Assembly (NCBI GenBank): GCA_910588065.1
Contig: CAJUPZ010000001.1
Coordinates: 130,064 to 194,063, forward strand
Direction of reading: 5' to 3'
Origin: an uncultured Muribaculaceae bacterium
GTDB taxonomy: Bacteria > Bacteroidota > Bacteroidia > Bacteroidales > Muribaculaceae
DNA length: 64,000 bases
Part shown: in pieces, positions 26,965-35,706 of the stretch
Numbering within the stretch: the first letter of the stretch is position 1
Layout of the letters: the number at the start of each line of letters is the position of its first letter
Notes under the pieces: model-generated
What the model was told of the DNA's origin: nothing
The model's database searches: none
What the model saw: only the letters and a program-made list of their open reading frames with translations
Program-made: the position numbers and the translations under genes

Positions 26965-28902
26965 ATGATAAATATTACTTTTCCTGACAATTCTACAAGG
27001 CAGTATGAGGCAGGAGTGACCCCTCTTCAGATTGCCGAGAGCATCAGCCCGCGCCTTGCACAGGATATTCTCGCTGCAAGTGTCAACGGCAAGGATTGGG
27101 ATATATCTCGCCCGATTGACGAAGATGCATCAGTGAAGTTTTTCAAATGGGAGGATGCCGAGGGCAAACACGCTTTCTGGCACAGCTCAGCCCACCTGCT
27201 CGCCGAGGCTCTTCAGGAGCTATATCCCGGAGTGAAATTCGGCATTGGCCCGGCTGTGGAAAACGGGTTCTACTACGATATCGACCCGGGCGAGCACACC
27301 ATCACCGCTGCCGACTTCCCCAAGATTGAAAAGAAAATGCTTGAGCTGGCACGCGCCAAAAATCCCATCGTCCGCAAGGATATTTCCAAGAAGGATGCCC
27401 TTGAGCTCTTTGGCGGCAGGGGAGAGGAATACAAATGCGAGCTTATTGAAGAGCTGGCGGATGGCACAATCTCAACTTACACCCAAGGCTCTTTCACAGA
27501 CCTTTGCCGCGGCCCGCACATTGCAAACACCGCTCCCATCAAGGCTGTGAAGATAACATCGCTTGCCGGTGCATACTGGCGCGGTGATGAAAACCGTCAT
27601 CAGCTGGTGAGAGTCTACGGCATAACATTCCCCAAGCAGAAAATGCTTGATGAATACCTGCAGATGCTTGAGGAGGCGAAGAAACGCGACCACCGCAAGC
27701 TCGGGAAAGAGATGGAACTCTTCGCATTCTCACAGAATGTAGGTGCAGGTCTTCCCCTTTGGCTGCCGAAAGGCGCTGCCCTCAGAGACCGGCTCGAACA
27801 GTTCCTGCGCAAAATCCAGAAACAGTATGGCTACCAGCAGGTCATCACACCCCATATCGGCAACAAGATGCTCTATGTCACATCAGGCCACTATGCCAAG
27901 TATGGCAAAGACTCATTCCAGCCGATACATACACCGGAGGAGGGAGAGGAATACCTGCTCAAGCCGATGAACTGCCCCCACCACTGCGAAATATTCAAGG
28001 CATTCCCCCGCAGCTACCGCGAGCTTCCCCTGCGTCTTGCAGAGTTCGGCACGGTGTACCGCTACGAACAGAGCGGCGAGCTCCACGGACTTACCCGTGT
28101 GCGCGGATTTACTCAGGACGACGCCCACATATTCTGTGCCCCTGACCAGATCAAAGATGAGTTCCTTAAGGTTATGGATATCATTTTCTACATCTTCAAG
28201 GCTCTTAACTTTGAAAACTTCGAGGCTCAGATTTCACTCCGCGACCCCAAAAATAAAGAAAAATACATCGGTAGCGACGAAAACTGGCACCTTGCTGAAA
28301 CTGCTATCATCGAAGCTTGTGCAGAAAAGGGCTTGAACGCCCGCACCGAGCTCGGAGAAGCCGCTTTCTACGGACCGAAGCTCGACTTTATGGTCAAGGA
28401 TGCCCTGGGTCGCCGCTGGCAGCTCGGCACAATTCAGGTTGACTACAACCTGCCCGAGCGTTTCCAGCTTGAGTACACCGGCGCCGACAATGCGAAACAC
28501 CGCCCGGTGATGATTCACCGTGCACCCTTCGGCTCTATGGAGCGTTTTGTCGCAGTGCTTCTTGAGCACACCGCCGGCAAATTCCCCTTGTGGCTCGCCC
28601 CCGAGCAGGCCGTGATTCTGCCCATCAGCGAAAAGTTCAATGACTACGCCTACAAGGTGGCCAAGGAACTTGCCGCATCAGATATCCGCGCCACTGTTGA
28701 TGACAGAAACGAGAAAATCGGCAAGAAAATTCGTGACAACGAGCTCAAAAGAATACCCTATATGCTCATTGTCGGCGAAAAAGAAGCGGAAAATGACGAA
28801 GTTTCTGTAAGAAAACAGGGCGAAGGTGATAAAGGTACGATGAAAATTACTACCTTTGCACAGAATTTGGCTAAAGAAGTCGAAGATATGATTAACCAAT
28901 AA
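26965..28902 (+). CDS. thrS: Threonine--tRNA ligase
   Basis: Class II synthetase charging tRNA-Thr. 645 residues in the normal order: TGS domain (1-62), editing/SAD domain (about 63-225, with [11 protein letters not shown] and the HH/C-type site), catalytic core (about 240-540, with MNCPHHC zinc-binding motif and the motif 2 region [18 protein letters not shown]), and anticodon-binding domain (about 545-640). First gene of the translation operon. infC starts 8 bases after it. Confidence 0.98.
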   Translation: MINITFPDNSTRQYEAGVTPLQIAESISPRLAQDILAASVNGKDWDISRPIDEDASVKFFKWEDAEGKHAFWHSSAHLLAEALQELYPGVKFGIGPAVENGFYYDIDPGEHTITAADFPKIEKKMLELARAKNPIVRKDISKKDALELFGGRGEEYKCELIEELADGTISTYTQGSFTDLCRGPHIANTAPIKAVKITSLAGAYWRGDENRHQLVRVYGITFPKQKMLDEYLQMLEEAKKRDHRKLGKEMELFAFSQNVGAGLPLWLPKGAALRDRLEQFLRKIQKQYGYQQVITPHIGNKMLYVTSGHYAKYGKDSFQPIHTPEEGEEYLLKPMNCPHHCEIFKAFPRSYRELPLRLAEFGTVYRYEQSGELHGLTRVRGFTQDDAHIFCAPDQIKDEFLKVMDIIFYIFKALNFENFEAQISLRDPKNKEKYIGSDENWHLAETAIIEACAEKGLNARTELGEAAFYGPKLDFMVKDALGRRWQLGTIQVDYNLPERFQLEYTGADNAKHRPVMIHRAPFGSMERFVAVLLEHTAGKFPLWLAPEQAVILPISEKFNDYAYKVAKELAASDIRATVDDRNEKIGKKIRDNELKRIPYMLIVGEKEAENDEVSVRKQGEGDKGTMKITTFAQNLAKEVEDMINQ

Positions 28903-28910
28903 ACCCCTGA

Positions 28911-29507
28911 ATGGAGAAAAAACCTTTTGTTCCAGGTCCGCGTCGACCGAATAACTCCGCAAACGCAGCCGCCAGAAGAGGCGACCGCAATGCTCAAAAC
29001 AAAGACCCATACGCTATCAACGAGCGCATCCGTGCCCGCGAAGTACGTCTTGTGGGCGATAATGTGGAGACCGGTATATACACCATTCAGCAGGCTCTCA
29101 AAATGGCGGAAGAGCAGGGTCTCGACCTGATTGAGATTTCTCCCACTGCCGAGCCGCCGGTTTGTAAGATTCTTGACTATCAGAAGTTCCTTTACCAGCA
29201 GAAAAAACGCCAGAAGGAACAGAAAGCCAAAGCTACCAAAGTAGTGGTCAAGGAAATCAGATTCGGCCCCCAGACCGATGACCATGACTACAACTTCAAG
29301 CTGAAGCACGCTGTCGGTTTCCTGCAGGAAGGCGCAAAAGTGAAAGCTTACGTTTTCTTCAAAGGACGCTCAATTCTGTTCAAGGAACAGGGCGAGGTGC
29401 TCCTCCTCAGATTCGCAAACGACCTTGAGGAATATGGAAAAGTTGAGCAGATGCCGGTGCTGGAGGGTAAACGTATGATAATCATGCTCTCACCAAAGAA
29501 AAAATAA
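28911..29507 (+). CDS. infC: Translation initiation factor IF-3
   Basis: Binds the 30S subunit and checks the initiator codon. 198 residues: a Bacteroidetes-type basic/Asn-rich extension (1-32), the IF3 N-domain (about 33-102, [17 protein letters not shown]), a Lys-rich linker helix ([16 protein letters not shown]) and the C-domain (about 115-198). The start is an ordinary ATG rather than the rare AUU/AUC codon used for autocontrol in enterobacteria. Confidence 0.97.
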   Translation: MEKKPFVPGPRRPNNSANAAARRGDRNAQNKDPYAINERIRAREVRLVGDNVETGIYTIQQALKMAEEQGLDLIEISPTAEPPVCKILDYQKFLYQQKKRQKEQKAKATKVVVKEIRFGPQTDDHDYNFKLKHAVGFLQEGAKVKAYVFFKGRSILFKEQGEVLLLRFANDLEEYGKVEQMPVLEGKRMIIMLSPKKK

Positions 29508-29587
29508 AGTCAATACGCCAACGGTTGCGTGTTCAGCTAACGGCGTCGCTCTTTATAAACACGATTTAATTAACAAAACCAACCCAA

Positions 29588-29785
29588 ATGCCTAAGATTA
29601 AAACTAATTCCGGTGCCAAAAAGAGGTTCGCCCTTACCGGATCAGGAAAAATCAAGAGAAAACATGCTTTCAAGAGCCACATTCTCACAAAGAAAACAAA
29701 AAAGCAGAAACGCAACCTCACTCACTTCTCAACTGTTGCCAAGAGTGACAAGGCTAACGTTCTCGCTCTTCTGGCCCTCAAGTAA
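29588..29785 (+). CDS. rpmI: 50S ribosomal protein L35
   Basis: 65 basic residues beginning [20 protein letters not shown], the invariant L35 N-terminus. Second-to-last gene in the infC-rpmI-rplT order, 80 bases after infC. Confidence 0.98.
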   Translation: MPKIKTNSGAKKRFALTGSGKIKRKHAFKSHILTKKTKKQKRNLTHFSTVAKSDKANVLALLALK

Positions 29786-29846
29786 GCAGCGATTTTCCGC
29801 AATCCAGTTGTAAAACTCGTGATTTTATAAAAAACAATTACTAACC

Positions 29847-29886
29847 GGATGTTTAGCACTGAAGAGCCTTTGCGCCGCTGACATCC
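29847..29886 (+). promoter_or_regulatory. Stem-loop in the rpmI-rplT spacer, candidate L20 autoregulation site
   Basis: GGATG...TTAGC (29847-29857) pairs with GCTGACATCC (29877-29886): ten pairs with one bulged base, 19-base loop. It ends 15 bases before the rplT ATG. L20 controls its own operon through leader RNA structures in other phyla. Whether this hairpin does so here is inference. Confidence 0.35.
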
Positions 29887-29901
29887 AAAAATCATCAAAC
29901 A

Positions 29902-30252
29902 ATGCCAAGATCAGTAAATCATGTAGCTTCAAGAGCTCGTAGAAAGAAAATCTTAAAACTCACCCGTGGATACTTCGGCTGCCGTCGTAACGTATGGACC
30001 GTTGCAAAAAACACTTGGGAAAAAGGTCTTACATACGCTTACCGCGACCGTAAGGACAAAAAGCGCAACTTCCGCGCTCTCTGGATTCAGCGCATCAACG
30101 CCGCTGCACGTCTTGAAGATCTCAGCTACTCCAAGCTCATGGGTCTTATCCACAAAGCAGGTATCGAAATCAACCGCAAGGTGCTCGCTGACCTCGCTCT
30201 CAACAATCCCGCAGCTTTCAAGGCTATCGTTGACAAGGTGAAAAACGCCTGA
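29902..30252 (+). CDS. rplT: 50S ribosomal protein L20
   Basis: 116 residues starting [19 protein letters not shown], with the conserved YFGCRRN and [21 protein letters not shown] segments. Binds 23S rRNA early in 50S assembly. Last gene of the operon. Confidence 0.98.
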   Translation: MPRSVNHVASRARRKKILKLTRGYFGCRRNVWTVAKNTWEKGLTYAYRDRKDKKRNFRALWIQRINAAARLEDLSYSKLMGLIHKAGIEINRKVLADLALNNPAAFKAIVDKVKNA

Positions 30253-30278
30253 TATCAACTTTCTTGAATATACCACAG

Positions 30279-30317
30279 CTGTCCGGCTTGCTTAATCGCT
30301 TGCCGGGCAGTTTTTTT
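30279..30317 (+). terminator. Terminator of the thrS-rplT operon
   Basis: CTGTCCGGC (30279-30287) pairs with GCCGGGCAG (30302-30310), one G-U, 14-base loop, then seven T at 30311-30317. Confidence 0.88.
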
Positions 30318-30380
30318 GTCAGTCAAGTCCGATCCGTCAGACATGTCAGACTAGTACGACTCGTCCTGGCCGGATCCGCC
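30318..30380. repeat. Degenerate 9-bp tandem repeat, about seven units
   Basis: Directly after the terminator T-tract the sequence divides into 9-base units starting at 30318, 30327, 30336, 30345, 30354, 30363 and 30372. The consensus is GTC-N-GAC-NN. The central two are GTCAGACAT and GTCAGACTA and the outer ones are diverged. No ORF uses it. Confidence 0.6.
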
Positions 30381-30412
30381 AAATCTCTTTTTCTAAAAAA
30401 TATTCTTTTTTG

Positions 30413-30445
30413 TTTGCATTCTTCAATAATTTATTATTACCTTTG
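30413..30445 (+). promoter_or_regulatory. Promoter of the TraB/GumN - ABC transporter operon
   Basis: TTTG (30413-30416), 21 bases, TACCTTTG (30438-30445), a full-consensus promoter. The expected start is near 30451. Confidence 0.75.
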
Positions 30446-30446
30446 C

Positions 30447-30470
30447 AGTGTTGTACAAGCGTACAACACT
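30447..30470 (+). promoter_or_regulatory. Perfect palindrome at the transcription start: operator or 5' hairpin
   Basis: AGTGTTGTAC (30447-30456), AAGC, GTACAACACT (30461-30470): a perfect 10-bp inverted repeat starting one base after the -7 box. It covers the expected start site, 14 bases before the ATG. As DNA it could be a repressor site, for instance for the GntR-type regulator encoded in the same operon. As RNA it would cap the transcript with a stable hairpin. Confidence 0.55.
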
Positions 30471-30484
30471 AAAACATTTCTGCA

Positions 30485-31360
30485 ATGAAAAGAATTATGA
30501 TTTGCGCCGCAGTACTTGCGGCATCGATAGCAGCTCAGGCGCAGCTGCTTTGGAAAGTGACTTCACCGGGCAGCGACAAGGTGTCATACATCGTTGGTAC
30601 CCACCACCTTGCCCCTCAGGGTATGATTGACAGCATCTCCGGCCTCAAGGATGCTATAAAGGGAGTTGATGCTGTGTATGGCGAGGTGGATATGACTACG
30701 ATCACTCCTGACATTCAGCAAAAAATGATGGCCATGATGGCGGCTCCGGCAGACAGCACTCTCAATCTTGTGCTTACAAAAGAGCAGTATGATTCGGTAG
30801 GTGCCATAGTCAACAAATATTTCAACGGCATGGCTACAGTTGACCAGCTTGCGGCTCTCAAGCCGGTTGCACTATCAACCCAGCTTTCGCTCATGCAGAA
30901 TATTGCTGCATTTCCGGGATTCAATCCGGCCGAACAGCTCGACACAAAGATTCAGCAAGAGGCTACCGCTCTCGGCAAACAAGCCAAAGGTTTTGAAACC
31001 ATCGAGTTTCAGCTCGGCATTCTGTATGGCGACCCTATCGCCGAGCAGGCTGAGGCGCTGATGAAAACTGTGCGTCATGACACAGAAAGTATCGAACTCA
31101 GCAAGAAACTTGCCAACGCATATATCAAAGGCGACCTTGATGAGATGTACTCTGTGATACGCGACAAAGATCTGGGTATGGATGATGACGCTGTCAGGAA
31201 ACTTATTACAGACCGCAATGTCAACTGGGCTTCCATGCTTAAATTCATCCTGCCGCAGCAATCCGTGCTTGTGGCGGTGGGTGCAGGGCATCTGCCCGGC
31301 TCAAATGGTATGATATCTTTGTTGAGAGGACTCGGATTTGTTGTTGAACCGGTTAATTGA
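30485..31360 (+). CDS. TraB/GumN family protein
   Basis: 291 residues with signal peptide (about 1-19). It shows the two hallmark motifs: GTHHLAP near residue 39 and the C-terminal GAGHLPGSNGMISLLRG near 263, which form the putative metal-binding fold shared with Tiki-type metalloproteases. Periplasmic; bacterial substrates are unknown. First gene of an operon with an ABC transporter and a GntR regulator (6-base gap to the ATPase gene). Confidence 0.88.
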   Translation: MKRIMICAAVLAASIAAQAQLLWKVTSPGSDKVSYIVGTHHLAPQGMIDSISGLKDAIKGVDAVYGEVDMTTITPDIQQKMMAMMAAPADSTLNLVLTKEQYDSVGAIVNKYFNGMATVDQLAALKPVALSTQLSLMQNIAAFPGFNPAEQLDTKIQQEATALGKQAKGFETIEFQLGILYGDPIAEQAEALMKTVRHDTESIELSKKLANAYIKGDLDEMYSVIRDKDLGMDDDAVRKLITDRNVNWASMLKFILPQQSVLVAVGAGHLPGSNGMISLLRGLGFVVEPVN

Positions 31361-31366
31361 TGTCTC

Positions 31367-32206
31367 ATGATTACCCTCGACAATATATCATACCGATATC
31401 CATCCGGTACTGATGCAGTCACAAACATGACTGCATCGATACCGCAGGGTATACACCTGCTGCTGGGTGAGAACGGAGCCGGAAAAACAACTCTTCTCCA
31501 CATTATCTCAGGTCTGCTTTTTCCATCGTCAGGCAGCTGCGAGATAGATGGTCACCGGCCGGGTGAGCGGGAACCATCCGTGCTTTCAAAGCTGTTTTTC
31601 CTCGCTGACAATTTCATATTTCCGCAGTCGACGATTAATGCCTTTGCAAGGGATCTCTCTCCGTTTTACCCATCGTTCAGTCAGGAGATGTTCAGGGAAA
31701 ACCTTGCCGATTTCGGGCTTACAGGCAATGAACCGTTCAAATCACTGTCGCTCGGAAACAAGCGCAAGTCGCTACTTGCCTACGCGGTGGCATTGCGCGT
31801 GGAGGTGTTGCTGCTGGATGAGCCGGTCAATGGCCTTGACCTTAACTCTAAGCAGATTTTCAGGCGCATCCTCGTCCGAAACATAAGCGACACAGCAACT
31901 GTAATCATCTCGACCCATACTGTGAGCGATCTTGAAACTCTTTTTGACGGGGTGATAATGCTGCGCAGAGGGCAGATGCTCATTACATCTTCTGTAGCTG
32001 AGATTCAGCGCAATATCTCGTTCATATCCTCGGCAGTGCCCCCGGCTGATGCTGTTTTCTATCTGCAGAATGCAGGTGCCTACCGGTCTGTTGTGCCGGC
32101 TGACTCTGCAAGAGAATCAGATGTTGACTTTGTGCTGCTGTATTTTGCAATGCAGAGCCCTCAGGCTCAGGAAGTTTTGAAAATGCTTAAACCCGAATTA
32201 TCATGA
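31367..32206 (+). CDS. ABC transporter ATP-binding protein
   Basis: 279 residues with Walker A GENGAGKTTLL near 36, a signature loop reduced to LSLGNKRKSL near 126, Walker B VLLLDEPVNGLD near 147, and the switch His in ISTHTVSDL. The signature lacks the usual SGGQ, as in the YtrB-like group controlled by GntR regulators. It overlaps the permease gene by 4 bases (ATGA). Substrate unknown. Confidence 0.92.
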   Translation: MITLDNISYRYPSGTDAVTNMTASIPQGIHLLLGENGAGKTTLLHIISGLLFPSSGSCEIDGHRPGEREPSVLSKLFFLADNFIFPQSTINAFARDLSPFYPSFSQEMFRENLADFGLTGNEPFKSLSLGNKRKSLLAYAVALRVEVLLLDEPVNGLDLNSKQIFRRILVRNISDTATVIISTHTVSDLETLFDGVIMLRRGQMLITSSVAEIQRNISFISSAVPPADAVFYLQNAGAYRSVVPADSARESDVDFVLLYFAMQSPQAQEVLKMLKPELS

Positions 32207-32982
32207 GTGAAAACCTTTATACAGACAGCTTCTCCTTGCGGAGAACTCTGGCTTTCGGCAAAATTTTTTCTCCGTGGATTGGACGCCAGTTGCTGTTCAT
32301 GCCGCTTATTTCGCTTGCTGTAGCCATATTGACTATTGTGCTCGCCACGAATCCGGTGGGAACACTGTTCTGCGGACTGCTTTCCTTTGTGCCGGCGATT
32401 ATGGTGTATTTCGGCTCCCTTGTATTCGCATACAGCAACGACCGGACCATGCTTGCGATATTGCCTGTCAAATGGAGCGAGAAAGCTCTGTTTATGATAG
32501 TGTATTCACTCGTGGTTGTGCCGTTGTGCGTCGATGTGCCGCAAATTCTTGCGGACAGGGTTGCCATTTGGCTGGATCCGGACCGACTTGATTCAAATGT
32601 CTTCCTTTCGGCGAAGTACACGACTCAGGGAGTCAGCGCCTCCTGGAATTATCTGCAGCAGCTTATCCCGGCAGCCGTATGTCTTACAGCGGTTGTGTTC
32701 TACACCTCGCGCCGCATTCTCATGCCGGTTGTATGGACAATAGTTTCTGTAATAGGGCTCTCTGTCCTCGGCGGAATATGCGGTATACTAAGCGTGGTGA
32801 AGCTTGGTGCCAGTAATCTTGATGTAATTGCCGAATCCAATAAGGACAATCCTAAAGCGATTATCAATGCTCTTATGGGCGAGATGCAGCCTTACATCAG
32901 TATTCTTCAGATTATCAGTGTGTCTGTGCTGATTATATTAGCGTGGCTGGTGTGCCGCCGTCTTAAAACCGGTCAGCTCTGA
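32203..32982 (+). CDS. ABC transporter membrane subunit (hypothetical)
   Basis: 259 residues with six hydrophobic segments (about 28-45, 48-75, 93-112, 147-165, 172-195, 230-250). No family motif is recognised, but its place between the ATPase and the GntR regulator, with overlaps on both sides (ATGA and TGATG), makes it the permease partner. Confidence 0.75.
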   Translation: MSENLYTDSFSLRRTLAFGKIFSPWIGRQLLFMPLISLAVAILTIVLATNPVGTLFCGLLSFVPAIMVYFGSLVFAYSNDRTMLAILPVKWSEKALFMIVYSLVVVPLCVDVPQILADRVAIWLDPDRLDSNVFLSAKYTTQGVSASWNYLQQLIPAAVCLTAVVFYTSRRILMPVVWTIVSVIGLSVLGGICGILSVVKLGASNLDVIAESNKDNPKAIINALMGEMQPYISILQIISVSVLIILAWLVCRRLKTGQL

Positions 32983-33383
32983 TGGCTATGGAATTTAAAT
33001 CAGACAGGCCGATATACCGCCAGATTGTTGACTACTGCTTTGTGTGCATCCTATCCGGTGCATGGAGAGAAGGGGAGAGGGTGCGCAGCGTGCGCGAGAT
33101 GTCGGTGGAAATGAGTGTGAACACCCACACTGTTCTGAAAGCATACGACTTTTTGCAGGCTCACGGCATAATCGAGGCAAGACGCGGTATGGGATATTTT
33201 CTTTGTGAAGATGCGCGCCGACAGGTGAACAGAACACGCAAAGAGGATTTTTTCAACAATTCCGCTCCGGAGCTATTCGCTCAAATGGATCTTCTCGGCA
33301 TAACGGAGGAGGACCTTGTCAGAGCCTACCGGGAGTACAAATGCGCTAAACAGGCATTACCATCATCGGAATATCAGCCCTGA
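32982..33383 (+). CDS. GntR family transcriptional regulator, YtrA subfamily
   Basis: 133 residues: an N-terminal winged helix (about 6-75; RPIYRQIVDYCFVCILSGAW, RVRSVREMSVEMSVNTHTVLKAYDFLQ) and only a short helical tail, characteristic of YtrA-type regulators that repress adjacent ABC genes. The start ATG shares one base with the permease stop. Its last 38 bases overlap the end of the convergent stress-protein gene. The palindrome at 30447-30470 is its most obvious candidate target. Confidence 0.9.
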   Translation: MAMEFKSDRPIYRQIVDYCFVCILSGAWREGERVRSVREMSVEMSVNTHTVLKAYDFLQAHGIIEARRGMGYFLCEDARRQVNRTRKEDFFNNSAPELFAQMDLLGITEEDLVRAYREYKCAKQALPSSEYQP

Positions 33384-34461
33384 ACAGCAGCCTGTGGGCA
33401 AGTCCCGGATTGAAAAGACGCGAAAAGATATTCTTCTTTTTATTCGGAACAACAATCAGATCTACCCGGTTGTTACCAAGAAATTCCTTGAACTGGCTCT
33501 CGGCTTCCTTGTAGTCGAAATAGCGTATGTTGAAACTGAAATCCGGATAGTGGTTACGGCAATAATTCTCAAGGGCATTGAACGGAGCGGAGTTTTTACT
33601 TCCGCTCTGTTTTTTTGACGGAATGTTTGCCAGCGTGATGTCGGCGTTGCTGTCAGGAATCATTCTGGCAAGTTGGTCAAGGGCAATGATATCCTCCTGG
33701 TCAAGAGTGCAGAAAAACACGATGTTTCTTATGCTCTCTATCTCTGTGAGATGGGTGTCGGCCGGAACAGTGAACACCGGATAGCGGCAGGTGTCAAGCA
33801 CCTCGGCAGTGACGCTTCCAACAAGCTCGCGCTCCTTGGTATCCGCGCCCCGGGTACCCATGACTATCAGGACCGGGTTGGTCTGGCGGGCATAGCTCAC
33901 TATCACTTCCTCGGGCACCCCCTCGCTGACTACACTTTTGAATTTTACGGGTGGAAGCTCGCCGTTCTTGATTCTTGTTTTCAGAGAAGTGCAAAACTGC
34001 TCCATATTCTGCTCGGCGTCCTTTTGCAACGCATCGCGCACTTCGCTGTTTACAACATCATAATTCAATGCGTCGCTCAGCTGCATGGAGCCGGGGAGCG
34101 ACGGGTCAACAAATGTGTTGAGCAGAGTAATGTCGGTGCCGAGACTTTTTGATATATGGAATGCCAGGCTACAGGCATGGATGGAGTAGGGCGAGAAGTC
34201 CAGCGGCACAAGTATCGTGTGACTTTTTTCGCCGGTGGCGGAGGGTGTTTCCAGTGAAAATATATCTCCGTTCTCTATCACCCGCAGCGCCAGTGGAAGG
34301 TCACTCTCCTTAATGCGCACTCTCACTCCCGAAGCCACAACCGGCTGCGACAGGTTTACATTTTGAAGTGAAGCTTTAACACCTTCGCTCTCCAGAAGTG
34401 TTTTAAGAGCTACCGCCCGCTCGTAGGTGTGGATGGCAACTGTTATCAAACGGTCTTCCAT
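33346..34461 (-). CDS. Universal stress protein, tandem UspA domains with N-terminal extension
   Basis: 371 residues. The first 75 look like a small DUF2007-type domain (VAIHTYERAVALKTLLESEGV). Two UspA domains follow: about 83-225, starting HTILVPLDFSPYS and containing the nucleotide-binding MGTRGADTKERELVGSVT, and about 240-371, more divergent and lacking a clear G-2x-G-9x-G loop. ATP binding by the first domain only is plausible. It lies 67 bases downstream of a small DNA-binding protein gene. Confidence 0.85.
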   Translation of the reverse strand: MEDRLITVAIHTYERAVALKTLLESEGVKASLQNVNLSQPVVASGVRVRIKESDLPLALRVIENGDIFSLETPSATGEKSHTILVPLDFSPYSIHACSLAFHISKSLGTDITLLNTFVDPSLPGSMQLSDALNYDVVNSEVRDALQKDAEQNMEQFCTSLKTRIKNGELPPVKFKSVVSEGVPEEVIVSYARQTNPVLIVMGTRGADTKERELVGSVTAEVLDTCRYPVFTVPADTHLTEIESIRNIVFFCTLDQEDIIALDQLARMIPDSNADITLANIPSKKQSGSKNSAPFNALENYCRNHYPDFSFNIRYFDYKEAESQFKEFLGNNRVDLIVVPNKKKNIFSRLFNPGLAHRLLFRADIPMMVMPV

Positions 34462-34528
34462 AATATATATAAAGGAGAGAGGATGAATGAGAAATTATGT
34501 CATAATCTCTGCCTTTGCGAGGCCGGGA

Positions 34529-34789
34529 TTATTCTTTGTCCTGCTGCTCTTTGAGGATTTCGACAGCCATGTCGTAGATGGTGGTGTCGTCAAGAACAAC
34601 GATGCCTCCGTCAGGTCCCGGCTCAATGTGTACACCGCAGTTTTTGCCAAATTCGTAGTTGCTGCCGCCGAAGTAGTTTCTGACGGTCTGGACGGTTATG
34701 TTGAGCTTGTCGGCAATCTGATGAGTCGCGCCGTCGGGCAAACTGTCTTTGAGGCGGCGGAGGTCGTTGAATGAGATAGTCTTAGCCAT
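34529..34789 (-). CDS. Small HTH DNA-binding protein
   Basis: 86 residues starting MAKTISFNDLRRLKDSLPDG, with a helix-turn-helix at about 18-45 (ATHQIADKLNITVQTVRNYFGG) followed by a short beta segment and acidic tail. Similar short proteins are common in Bacteroidetes. The target is not known. Confidence 0.72.
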   Translation of the reverse strand: MAKTISFNDLRRLKDSLPDGATHQIADKLNITVQTVRNYFGGSNYEFGKNCGVHIEPGPDGGIVVLDDTTIYDMAVEILKEQQDKE

Positions 34790-34881
34790 GATACTATGAG
34801 TTTAAAGGGTTAGTGTTTCTGTTTGAAAAGTTTTTACGTGGTTAAATTATAGCTTATTTGTGAGCTGACCAAATAATTGGC

Positions 34882-34911
34882 AAAAAAGATTTATATGTTA
34901 TACAACATAAA
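34882..34911 (-). terminator. Weak A/U-rich terminator after batE
   Basis: TTTATATGTT (34890-34899) pairs with CAACATAAA (34903-34911) with one bulge. On the minus strand it is followed by six T (A tract 34882-34887). It begins 4 bases after the batE stop. Confidence 0.5.
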
Positions 34912-34914
34912 TGG

Positions 34915-35706
34915 TCAAATCCGCTCAATATCACTTGATTTAATCCATGCGCGGTGGTGATTGTCCACCTTGATATCAAGCCATTTGAGGCCGGTGGTGT
35001 CATTTTGTGCCGATATGGAGTCAAGTATCTCAAGCTTGGTGCCTTCGTGGAGAAGCATCGCTTCCTCGCGCCTGTCTTTAGGCTCGCGGGGCGAGGTGCT
35101 CAGAAGTGCGGAGGGAGACACTATGATGGCGGTGTCCGGATTAGTGGCAATGCTTGCACCCCTCGCTGCGAGGATGCCGGCGCAGACAGTGAGCAGAAAC
35201 ATCACTATCGCTCCGAAAAAGCCTACCTTGCGGGCTCCTATAGCCGATGAGAAGATGTAGAGAGCGATACCGCCGAGACACAGCACAAAAAATCCGAATG
35301 CAATCCAAGCCATGGTATTGGATCCTGTGATGGTGGCGGCTTTGTCAAAACTGTTGCTCATGAACGAGCCTCGCTCTCCCTGACGGTCAAAAATCCGGGA
35401 GTTGACAAATTCGAGGTTTGTCTTTGCGGATGCATTTGTGGGGTCAAGGCGCAGAGCGCGTTCGTAGGCAACTATCGCCTTGCCTGTCTTTCCAAGCCGG
35501 TAATAGCAGTTGCCGAGATTGTAATACAGAGCGGATGATGTGCCGCTCTCGGCGATGATGCGTGAGTAGAGCTCGGCTGCCAGAGTGAAATCGTCTGCGG
35601 TGTATGCCGAGTCGGCTCTGGATTCGAGAGGTGTCTGTGCCGACAGGTCTACGGCTGAAAATAAGCCGGCGAGGCACATTATTATATATAGGTGTATCTT
35701 TCTCAT
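34915..35706 (-). CDS. batE: BatE-like aerotolerance protein (TPR plus SH3-like)
   Basis: 263 residues: signal peptide (about 1-23), TPR repeats (about 26-115; ALYYNLGNCYYRLGKTGKAIVAYERALRLDP), two membrane helices (about 133-155 and 160-185) and a C-terminal SH3-like domain (about 190-263; LHEGTKLEILDSI). This architecture and its place as last gene of the bat operon match BatE. The start overlaps the batD stop by 4 bases. Confidence 0.88.
   Translation of the reverse strand: MRKIHLYIIMCLAGLFSAVDLSAQTPLESRADSAYTADDFTLAAELYSRIIAESGTSSALYYNLGNCYYRLGKTGKAIVAYERALRLDPTNASAKTNLEFVNSRIFDRQGERGSFMSNSFDKAATITGSNTMAWIAFGFFVLCLGGIALYIFSSAIGARKVGFFGAIVMFLLTVCAGILAARGASIATNPDTAIIVSPSALLSTSPREPKDRREEAMLLHEGTKLEILDSISAQNDTTGLKWLDIKVDNHHRAWIKSSDIERI

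Noticed and set aside
30318..30380. Tandem repeat considered as a CRISPR array
   Set aside because: Units are 9 bases with no spacers and no cas genes nearby.
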